Source: CAZLYK01 sp964563495 (GTDB taxonomy: Bacteria; Acidobacteriota; Blastocatellia; RBC074). From it: DNA of 10,842 nucleotides. Position numbers and translations under genes: made by a program. The stretch is from the NCBI GenBank assembly GCA_964563495.1, contig CAZLYK010000171.1, positions 1 to 10,842 on the forward strand, in the 5' to 3' direction. Below the pieces are notes generated by a model, which was not told the origin of the DNA, made no database searches, and saw only the letters and a program-made list of their open reading frames with translations. Below are positions 5,685 through 10,842 of the stretch, piece after piece; the first letter of the stretch is position 1, and each line of letters opens with the position of its first letter.

Positions 5685-7022
5685 TCAGGCGATAGGCGCA
5701 TTCTCGTCTGCCTTAGGCGACGGTTGATTGATTTCGATTTTCCAATCCTCCCCATACAGGCGCTTCGCATAGAGTTCTACCATTCCCGATTTCAACAAGC
5801 CAGACGCCTGCCAATCTCCCTGCCCTGCCCGGCGAGCCACGCTGGGTGTAAACAATCCGCGCTCTCGTAGCGAATCTGCCACCTCTCGCAATAGGGATCG
5901 CTGCGCATCGGGTGGTAGTTCTGCGATTGCCATCGCAAGCTCTTTTCGCTTAGTTGACTCCCCTGTGGTGTTCTGATCTACATTCAGTATTGACCGTACG
6001 TTAGACGTCGCTCGGGTTTGCTCAGCGGCCTTCGGTTCTTCGGGCTTAGTCAGCAAATGGCGAAGGTATCCTGCTGGACTGCGAATTTCTTCGAGTCCGG
6101 GCATCGATTGTCTTTGCTCCAACTTGCCGATCGCACTTGTGATTTCCTCTGGATCCCACGCTTCAAGCAGTTGAGTCAATTCACGTTCGTTGATCCCTAC
6201 CTTCGAACATCGATCTAAAAGCGCCGCGTCGCTCTTTGCTGCCAATGTGGGCCTGGTCATCTTCTTTCGCACCGAGAACTGGGCCTCGGCAACAGACCTT
6301 CCCTGTTTGAACTCCAGAAGCTCGATATCTAAGTCAGTTTGCTCGTTGATTTGATCGATTGCGCCAAGTACGAACTCATTCTTGAATTTTCTCCACTCGC
6401 GCCTCTTGGGTTGGCCTGTTGTCGGGTCTATTGCGGCCGGACTATTTGACAAAGCGTCAATCCACCAGGTCGTCGGTTTTCGGCTTGTAACGCCCGAAGG
6501 GTTATTTTTGAAGCGTGCGCAGATTTCGTATAGCGCCACTGACGCATAGGTCGTCAGTTTTGCGAGAAGAGTCAACTCCAATGAGGTCCATCGAAGCGGG
6601 TCTGCTAGCCCTTGGACAAGCGTCGGAGGCAATGCCCATCTCACCCAAGTTTCCCCTCCCCGCTTTACCAGTTCAACTTCCGAGAGAAGTTTGAGGCGTT
6701 TCCATTCGGTTCCTGCATTCGACTCAGGCGAGTCCCATTCCATCGTCACATCTTGCATCTCAACGAGATAGCGCTTTGCGAGGGCTCGAAGGTCAGATTC
6801 GCCGACACCGACAGGCTCAAGCAACGTGCGCAGTTGAGCCTCGAAGTAATCTGAAGCATCGGGCATCCTGCCGCGTTGCAGTTTTGCTTGTGAGTGGTGC
6901 AACAGGACGTTGTAGAGTTTCCGGCCAATCAACGTCAAGCGTCCGGTGCGTGGCACCATCACCAGGATCTCGTTTGGCTTGTTTAGCTTGCCTCTTCCTG
7001 CTGGAAGTGTCTCCGTTCGCAT
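5685..7022 (-). CDS. Plasmid replication initiator, Rep_3 family
   Basis: The 445-residue protein should bind the iteron-like repeats next to its gene and open the origin. It begins with KLNKPNEILVMVPRTGRLTL and IGRKLYNVLL, the usual N-terminal signature of Rep_3 initiators. The first winged helix spans about 30-175, ending LTTYASVALYEICARFKNNP; the second about 205-255 (EWRKFKNEFVLGAIDQINEQ, then VAEAQFSVRKK). Residues 330-445 form a longer C-terminal tail than in small plasmid Reps, including a Glu/Arg-rich helical part and LYGEDWKIEI. Large Rep_3 proteins beside parAB are known on megaplasmids and secondary chromosomes of Burkholderiales. No Shine-Dalgarno precedes the ATG at 7022, and the promoter lies almost on top of it. 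The gene diverges from parA across the origin. Confidence 0.9.
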   Translation of the reverse strand: MRTETLPAGRGKLNKPNEILVMVPRTGRLTLIGRKLYNVLLHHSQAKLQRGRMPDASDYFEAQLRTLLEPVGVGESDLRALAKRYLVEMQDVTMEWDSPESNAGTEWKRLKLLSEVELVKRGGETWVRWALPPTLVQGLADPLRWTSLELTLLAKLTTYASVALYEICARFKNNPSGVTSRKPTTWWIDALSNSPAAIDPTTGQPKRREWRKFKNEFVLGAIDQINEQTDLDIELLEFKQGRSVAEAQFSVRKKMTRPTLAAKSDAALLDRCSKVGINERELTQLLEAWDPEEITSAIGKLEQRQSMPGLEEIRSPAGYLRHLLTKPEEPKAAEQTRATSNVRSILNVDQNTTGESTKRKELAMAIAELPPDAQRSLLREVADSLRERGLFTPSVARRAGQGDWQASGLLKSGMVELYAKRLYGEDWKIEINQPSPKADENAPIA

Positions 7023-7027
7023 GTTGA

Positions 7028-7057
7028 ATTCTAGATTGGAGCAACTCTAAGTGTCCA
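7028..7057 (-). promoter_or_regulatory. Promoter of the rep gene
   Basis: On the minus strand, -35 TGGACA (7057-7052) and -10 TAGAAT (7033-7028) are 18 bases apart, each matching consensus at five of six positions. Only five bases separate the -10 from the ATG, so transcription should start at or within a base or two of the start codon. The -35 contains a GGACA motif like those in the origin repeats, suggesting autoregulation by Rep. Confidence 0.65.
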
Positions 7058-7146
7058 GTAGCGGGGAACACTTTCGGACAGATAGATCAACTCCTGTGGT
7101 GGACTGGTATTTTTCGGGACAATTCCAAGATTTATTAGGTAAAAAG

Positions 7147-7204
7147 CCGGACGGTTTGGCTGAGGCTTTGCACTCCAGCACTTTGGCCCCACCAAACTGT
7201 CCGG
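7147..7204. repeat. Long inverted repeat in the origin region
   Basis: CCGGACGGTTTGG (7147-7159) and CCAAACTGTCCGG (7192-7204) are inverted copies matching at 12 of 13 positions, with a 32-base loop. The arms carry the GGAC motif of the iterons in opposite orientations. It may be an inverted Rep-binding site, as is common in Rep_3 operators, or part of the origin. Confidence 0.75.
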
Positions 7205-7271
7205 ATTCCTACCATCAATGGTGAGTTGGGTACTGGCTGCGGTAAGAAGCAGGACAAGCCCGATCGGATTT

Positions 7272-7359
7272 GGACGTTTGCCGTTATTTCTGAGGACACC
7301 AAACGATAGAAACCTGGACGTTCTACGGTAGAACTACGGACAAACATCACCGTATGTCC
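7272..7359 (+). repeat. Four GGAC-headed iteron-like repeats, 22-bp period
   Basis: GGACR begins at 7272, 7294, 7316 and 7338, exactly 22 bp apart, about two helical turns. Within the first three units a second block CGNTA sits at the same offset (unit positions 11-15), and units two and three share ACGRTAGAA. The fourth unit keeps only the head and ends with an inverted GTCC. This phasing is expected of iterons bound by Rep on one DNA face. The repeats are degenerate, so limits of each unit are uncertain. Confidence 0.7.
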
Positions 7360-7420
7360 TTGATTTTTAAGAGTTTTCGTCATTTGTATTTTTTGTATAG
7401 GCTATGAAATTTATAGATCC
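7360..7420. other. A+T-rich stretch, candidate unwinding element
   Basis: About 75% A+T with T-runs, in sharp contrast to the flanking DNA, and immediately next to the 22-bp repeats. Iteron origins usually open in such an adjacent A+T-rich segment. No direct proof from sequence. Confidence 0.5.
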
Positions 7421-7461
7421 AAGGGTATCTTCAAAGCTTCTCTGGATTGTGGCATTCTGAG

Positions 7462-7471
7462 AGAACGTTCT
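7462..7471. promoter_or_regulatory. Perfect 10-bp palindrome upstream of the parA promoter
   Basis: AGAACGTTCT is fully self-complementary and lies 4 bases upstream of the -35. ParA proteins with an N-terminal helix-turn-helix, as here, repress their own promoter by binding such palindromes. Short enough to be chance. Confidence 0.4.
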
Positions 7472-7475
7472 TGGA

Positions 7476-7504
7476 TTGATGGAGTCTCAGATAAGGCATA
7501 GAAT
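7476..7504 (+). promoter_or_regulatory. Promoter of the parA-parB operon
   Basis: -35 TTGATG (7476-7481) and -10 TAGAAT (7499-7504) with a 17-base spacer; the -10 matches at five of six positions. The start of transcription would be near 7511, leaving a leader of about 17 bases before the parA ATG. Confidence 0.6.
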
Positions 7505-7527
7505 TCCAGAGCACTCTCGAAATTCGT

Positions 7528-8706
7528 ATGCATGCAATTTACCCTCCAGTTTCTATTGAAGAGATCGAGCAACTCGCTGAGAAGGCCTCGCAAGTTGTCC
7601 AGCAAATTCGCACCGCGATGCTGGCACCGACGGCGCGGAAAACGCCCCCGATCTTTAATACGTCTCAGCTAGCGCAGTTACTCGGGATCGACAAGGCGAA
7701 AATTCCGTACAGACTGAAGAAGGGTGACCTGCCTGAAGGCACCCTTACTGACACCGGGACAAGACGGCACTGGACCCTTAGCGAGGTTCGTACGTGGATT
7801 CGAGAGTACAAGGCGACATCGCTTCGTCCTTCGCAGGCAGCAGCGGTGACGATTTCAATAGCGAACTTCAAGGGCGGTGTTAGCAAAACCACAACAGCAG
7901 CAACGTTGGCTCAAGGGCTGACATTGCGCGGTCACCGTGTTCTGGTTATTGATACCGACCCGCAGGGCTCGCTGACTACGCTTTTTGGTGTACTACCGGA
8001 TACGGAAGTACAGCAGGAGGACACTATTCTGCCGTTGTGCGCAGGTGATGAAAGTGATGTGAAGTATGCAATCCGCAAGACATATTGGGACGGCATTGAT
8101 TTAGTCGCGGCGGCACCTTTGCTCTTCTCTGCGGAGTTCCTATTGCCAGCTCGTCAGAAGAGTGGTGATAAGGACTTTGAATTTTGGCGCGTACTTGATC
8201 TAGGGTTGGATTCTGTTCGAGATGAGTATGACGTCATCATTATTGATACTCCGCCTTCCCTGTCATACACAACCATAAATGCCCTAATGGCCTCTGATGG
8301 AATCATCATGCCGTTGCCGCCTAACGCCCTTGACTTTGCCAGTTCTGCGCAGTTTTGGACTCTTTTCACAGACCTTTGTTCTCAGCTGATGCGCATACGG
8401 GGTCAGAGCAAGGAGTTTGCGTTCGTGGACGTTTTGTTGGCTCGGGTGGATCGTTCTGATGCCGTCAGTGCGGCGGTAAGGCAATGGATTATTTCTGCTT
8501 ATGGAAGCAAGGTTCTGCCCATAGAAATACCGAAGACAAGTATCGCAGCTACAGCTTCAGCCGAGTTTGGAACTGTCTATGACCTAGAGTCCGGGTCTGC
8601 TCAGGCGAAGACGCTCAAGCGGGCAATGGATGCCTACGATGACTTCGTTGCCATGATCGACGACCAGATTAGGGGTGAATGGAAGCGCCAGGCGGAGGGA
8701 GCATGA
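7528..8706 (+). CDS. parA: ParA partition ATPase with N-terminal helix-turn-helix (type Ia)
   Basis: The 392-residue protein moves plasmid copies apart by ATP-dependent binding to the nucleoid, stimulated by ParB. Residues about 40-92 form a MerR-like helix-turn-helix (IFNTSQLAQLLGIDKAKIPY, then GTRRHWTLSEVRTWI), which marks type Ia ParA proteins that also repress their own operon. The deviant Walker A is at 113-123 (NFKGGVSKTTT; signature K115, ATP-binding K120). The A' motif is VIDTDPQGSLT, with D142 and D144, and Walker B is DVIIIDTPPS with D240. Sequence AFVDVLLARVD near 297-308 is the conserved late strand. No good ribosome site precedes the ATG at 7528, the first in frame. It overlaps parB by ATGA. 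Confidence 0.95.
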   Translation: MHAIYPPVSIEEIEQLAEKASQVVQQIRTAMLAPTARKTPPIFNTSQLAQLLGIDKAKIPYRLKKGDLPEGTLTDTGTRRHWTLSEVRTWIREYKATSLRPSQAAAVTISIANFKGGVSKTTTAATLAQGLTLRGHRVLVIDTDPQGSLTTLFGVLPDTEVQQEDTILPLCAGDESDVKYAIRKTYWDGIDLVAAAPLLFSAEFLLPARQKSGDKDFEFWRVLDLGLDSVRDEYDVIIIDTPPSLSYTTINALMASDGIIMPLPPNALDFASSAQFWTLFTDLCSQLMRIRGQSKEFAFVDVLLARVDRSDAVSAAVRQWIISAYGSKVLPIEIPKTSIAATASAEFGTVYDLESGSAQAKTLKRAMDAYDDFVAMIDDQIRGEWKRQAEGA

Positions 8707-9695
8707 CCAAAAAGCAAAGCGTTCGCGATCGAGCAATGCTGGCCGCGTTGCCGGTGACTGTGGCGCCCGTTGATGCAGGCAAGACGGATTCGCCCAAAAC
8801 AGCACCTGGTGCTTTTCTCGGCTTCATGCAAAAAGAGTCTGAAGTGGCGCGGGAAAACGATTCACTTCGAAAGGAACTCAGTGCCTGGGACGGTGCCTTG
8901 CCTGCGCGCCAGCTAGATCCAGCGTGTGTTGTGCACTCCAAGTGGGCTAATCGTTTGGAGGAAAGCTTTGGGACCGATGAGTTTCGTCGGTTGAAGCAGG
9001 AAATTGAGGACGCGGGCCGCAATGTCCAGCCAATCAAGGTCCGTCCTTTGCCTGGATCCGCCCCGCAACAATATGAGATCGTTTTTGGTCACCGTCGCCA
9101 TCGCGCATGTTTGGAATTGGGCATTCCCGTTTGGGCGATTATTGAGTCGCTTGACGATGTGACGACCTACGTGGAGATGGAGCGTGAGAATAGGCTGCGT
9201 GCGAATTTGTCACCGTTTGAGCAGGGACAGATGTATCTTCGCGGCGTTGCATTGTTTGGCGGTATGCGTAAGTTGTCAGAACGTATTCACCGCGATGTAA
9301 GCGATATCAGCAAAGCGGTTTCTCTGGCCAATCTTCCCCCAAGCGTCTTGTCTGCGTTTGCCTCGCCGAATGATCTTCAGTTTCGCTGGGCTAAGCCATT
9401 GAGCGATGCCTATGCTTCGGCTCCGCAGGCGCTTCAGGACAAGGCCATGGCCATTGTTCAAAGGAGGAGGGCGGGCACTCAATTTACAGGGCAAGAAGTT
9501 TTCTCTGAGTTGGTTGGGGCCAGCGGTGGTTCTGTGACGCGCGGTGGTGTGTTTCAGGAGATTTCTGTTAACAGCCGTGTCGTTGCTAGAGTTGCCGAAA
9601 AGCGAGGGCGTGTCGTCGTGGAGTTTGAGAAGGGCGTGATCAGTAGTAGTCAACTCGAGGCTGTTTCAACGGCAGTCCGGAGCATTTTTTCTTGA
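8703..9695 (+). CDS. parB: ParB centromere-binding partition protein
   Basis: The 330-residue protein binds parS and activates ParA. Its ATG overlaps the parA stop (ATGA), and GGAGGGA just upstream is a strong ribosome site, fixing the start. The N-terminal 60 residues should contact ParA. The ParB/Srx domain contains GHRRHRACLE (129-138) with the conserved arginine patch used for CTP binding in this family. ENRLRANLSPFEQG (162-175) is the second conserved box. A helix-turn-helix follows at about 187-212 (RKLSERIHRDVSDISKAVSL). The C-terminal 60 residues (from about 285) form beta strands and a helix suited to dimerisation. The two palindromes just after its stop are its likely binding sites. 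Confidence 0.95.
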   Translation: MTKKQSVRDRAMLAALPVTVAPVDAGKTDSPKTAPGAFLGFMQKESEVARENDSLRKELSAWDGALPARQLDPACVVHSKWANRLEESFGTDEFRRLKQEIEDAGRNVQPIKVRPLPGSAPQQYEIVFGHRRHRACLELGIPVWAIIESLDDVTTYVEMERENRLRANLSPFEQGQMYLRGVALFGGMRKLSERIHRDVSDISKAVSLANLPPSVLSAFASPNDLQFRWAKPLSDAYASAPQALQDKAMAIVQRRRAGTQFTGQEVFSELVGASGGSVTRGGVFQEISVNSRVVARVAEKRGRVVVEFEKGVISSSQLEAVSTAVRSIFS

Positions 9696-9696
9696 C

Positions 9697-9778
9697 GTGT
9701 TGGACCGTCCAACACCATGTTTGGGCAATGGCCCGCACGCGAGCGACCATTTGATGGCGGTGTTGGACCGTCCAACAC
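9697..9778. promoter_or_regulatory. parS: Putative parS centromere: two identical 19-bp palindromes
   Basis: GTGTTGGACCGTCCAACAC occurs at 9697-9715 and 9760-9778. Each has perfect 9-bp arms around one central base. The copies are 63 bp apart, six turns of B-DNA, so both face the same side. The first begins one base after the parB stop. Position, palindromy and repetition are those of a ParB binding centromere. The sequence differs from the chromosomal parS TGTTTCACGTGAAACA. A role in transcription termination is less likely, as no T-run follows. Confidence 0.82.
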
Positions 9779-9904
9779 CTTCTCGGCGGCCTTGTGAAAT
9801 GGTAAAAACAAGGACACGTTTAAGCCAATGGGAAGTCGATCCCCAGACGAAAGACAAGACAGTCTGTTCTGAATGAGCGGACGAAGCACACAACCGCTTG
9901 CCAA

Positions 9905-10842
9905 TCAACCCTCCCCAAACGCTTCCTGAACCGCCCGATGCCTGCGCCCCTTCTCCGCCCGAACGTAAATCGATGTCGTCGCCAGACTCTCATGCCCCAA
10001 GTTGGCCTGCAGCACATCCTGCGGAACGTTGCGTGCAGCGGCATGGGAGCCATAGGTATGACGCAGCCAATGGGTAGAGGCCTTGCGGATTCGTAGAGCC
10101 GCGCGCGGCTCACTGGACTCAAGAGCCAGGGCGCAACGCTCAAACGCATCCACCAGGATCTCATAGATGCGGGCATCCGACAGTGGCGAAGGCCCCGACA
10201 AGTGCGCCACAAGGGGCGTATCGGTGGGTAGGGCGCTCACAGGTGAATCGAGCAGGGCAGGGTAGGGCGCAACACCCGACGGGCCACCTTCAACAGAGCC
10301 ACGCGAAGCCCCACTCGCCACCTCACCCGCCCCCACCCAGCGCTCCAGATCGCTGCTGAGCCCGCGGGCCTGCAGATACTCGCGAAGCGCCTGCACAGCA
10401 GCCCCCGGCAGAGGCACCTCGCGCCACTTGGAGCGCTTGCCCAGCACCATGATCGACCACACCATCTCCCCGTCATCCAGAGGCTCATGGCGCAGCCAGG
10501 ACAGGCGCGCCGCCGCCAACTCACTCAGCCGCAAACCCGTCATGTACGTGAAATTGAGCAAGAATTTAAGCCGCGCGAGAGCCGGGGAAGGTCGGGCGGA
10601 AGAGGGTGGGGCAGGGTAGGGCAGGGTAGGGGAGGGCAGGGTAGGGCAGCGCGTGTCCAAGCCCACTGCCCCAGCGCTCTTCTGGGCCTCCGCCTCGGCC
10701 CGCTCCTGCTCGCGCAGCCAGTCCTGCACCAGATCCCACTGACGTTGCGACAGCGCACGTAGCTGTGGCATCGAAGGCGCATCGGCCCGAGCCGGCACAT
10801 CGTCCCAGGGATTGGAGTCCAGGTAGTGGCGCCTCACCAGCC
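9905..10842 (-). CDS. Tyrosine recombinase (Xer/phage-integrase superfamily), 5' end outside the window
   Basis: The frame is open to the window edge, so the N-terminus is missing; at least 312 residues are visible. Numbering from the GTG at 10837 as residue 1, the catalytic set is complete: R103 (YMTGLRLSEL), K134 (VLGKRSKWREVPLP), H256 and R259 (STHWLRHTYG), H282 (ANLGHESL) and nucleophile Y291 (TTSIYVRAEK). The helical part at 25-56 belongs to the end of the core-binding region. Two low-complexity loops are unusual: Pro/Ser-rich 64-88 (CPTLPSPTLPYPAPPS) and 170-207 between the lysine hairpin and the H-R box; both are encoded by GGGYAGGG-type repeats. Beside parABS it may resolve replicon multimers, or may belong to an integrated element. 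It converges on parB. Confidence 0.92.
   Translation of the reverse strand, partial: LVRRHYLDSNPWDDVPARADAPSMPQLRALSQRQWDLVQDWLREQERAEAEAQKSAGAVGLDTRCPTLPSPTLPYPAPPSSARPSPALARLKFLLNFTYMTGLRLSELAAARLSWLRHEPLDDGEMVWSIMVLGKRSKWREVPLPGAAVQALREYLQARGLSSDLERWVGAGEVASGASRGSVEGGPSGVAPYPALLDSPVSALPTDTPLVAHLSGPSPLSDARIYEILVDAFERCALALESSEPRAALRIRKASTHWLRHTYGSHAAARNVPQDVLQANLGHESLATTSIYVRAEKGRRHRAVQEAFGEG
10604..10646 (+). repeat. G-run repeat array inside the recombinase gene (G-quadruplex potential)
   Basis: Nine runs of three or four G in 43 bases, separated by one or two bases, built on the unit GGGCAGGGTA. It lies on the template strand of the recombinase gene and encodes the Pro-rich loop. Related short pieces occur at 10226-10234 and 10255-10267 in the same gene. 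Confidence 0.9.

Larger units (their letters stand above)
7023..7527. other. Replication origin region between rep and parA
   Basis: This 505-base intergenic region lies between divergent rep and parA genes and holds the rep promoter, a large inverted repeat, a 22-bp iteron-like array, an A+T-rich stretch and the parA promoter, in that order. GGACA or GGACG motifs recur across it on both strands (for example 7076, 7117, 7149 and 7199 inverted). I found no good DnaA box. Iterons beside a Rep_3 gene, followed by an A+T-rich segment, is the standard layout of an iteron plasmid origin; the function is inferred. Confidence 0.75.

Noticed and set aside
10604..10646. Short G-rich repeats as a CRISPR array or iterons
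   Set aside because: Units are about 10 bases without distinct spacers, they are inside a coding frame, and there is no link to a rep or cas gene.

Overview
The window looks like part of a large plasmid or secondary replicon (chromid) of a Gram-negative proteobacterium. A betaproteobacterium (Burkholderiales) is the best guess, from the GC-rich coding style, the class-1-like integron integrase, and the Rep_3 initiator beside a parABS locus. No translation, ribosomal or central metabolic gene is present, so the host assignment is inference.

Region 1 (about 1-2270) is an integron. A complete IntI tyrosine recombinase (1244-2269, +) faces away from a cassette array on the minus strand. From the integrase outwards the order is: the attI region with a 21-bp direct repeat; cassette A (585-971, unknown protein); its 130-bp attC; cassette B (234-449, two-helix membrane protein); its 78-bp attC; and cassette C, whose 5' end (1-115) resembles DUF4279 and runs off the window. 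The core-site bases at each end of cassettes A and B are exact complements, as expected of complete mobile cassettes. A LexA box (CTG-N10-CAG) overlaps the likely intI promoter, pointing to SOS control.

Region 2 (about 2270-5680) is accessory DNA. It holds a NYN-domain plus OST-HTH (LOTUS) protein on the minus strand, a low-confidence small ORF, a small SH3-barrel-like conserved hypothetical, a Phd/VapC toxin-antitoxin pair preceded by a tandem 12-bp operator-like repeat, and gene-poor DNA that may contain a fragment of an FMN-binding oxidase-like gene.

Region 3 (about 5685-9780) is the replication and partition core. A Rep_3-type initiator (minus) diverges from parA-parB (plus). Between them lies an origin-like region: four GGAC-headed motifs at exactly 22-bp spacing, a large inverted repeat and a stretch of about 75% A+T. 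The rep promoter sits so close to the ATG that the transcript may be leaderless. parA and parB overlap by four bases (ATGA). Two identical 19-bp near-perfect palindromes right after parB are the probable parS centromere.

Region 4 (9905-10842) is a second tyrosine recombinase, truncated by the window edge and possibly a Xer-like resolvase or integrase. Low-complexity loops in it are encoded by GGGYAGGG repeats, one cluster of which has strong G-quadruplex potential.

The clearest novelty is the combination: an SOS-linked integron with uncharacterised cassettes on a replicon with its own iteron-like origin and an unusual parS palindrome.
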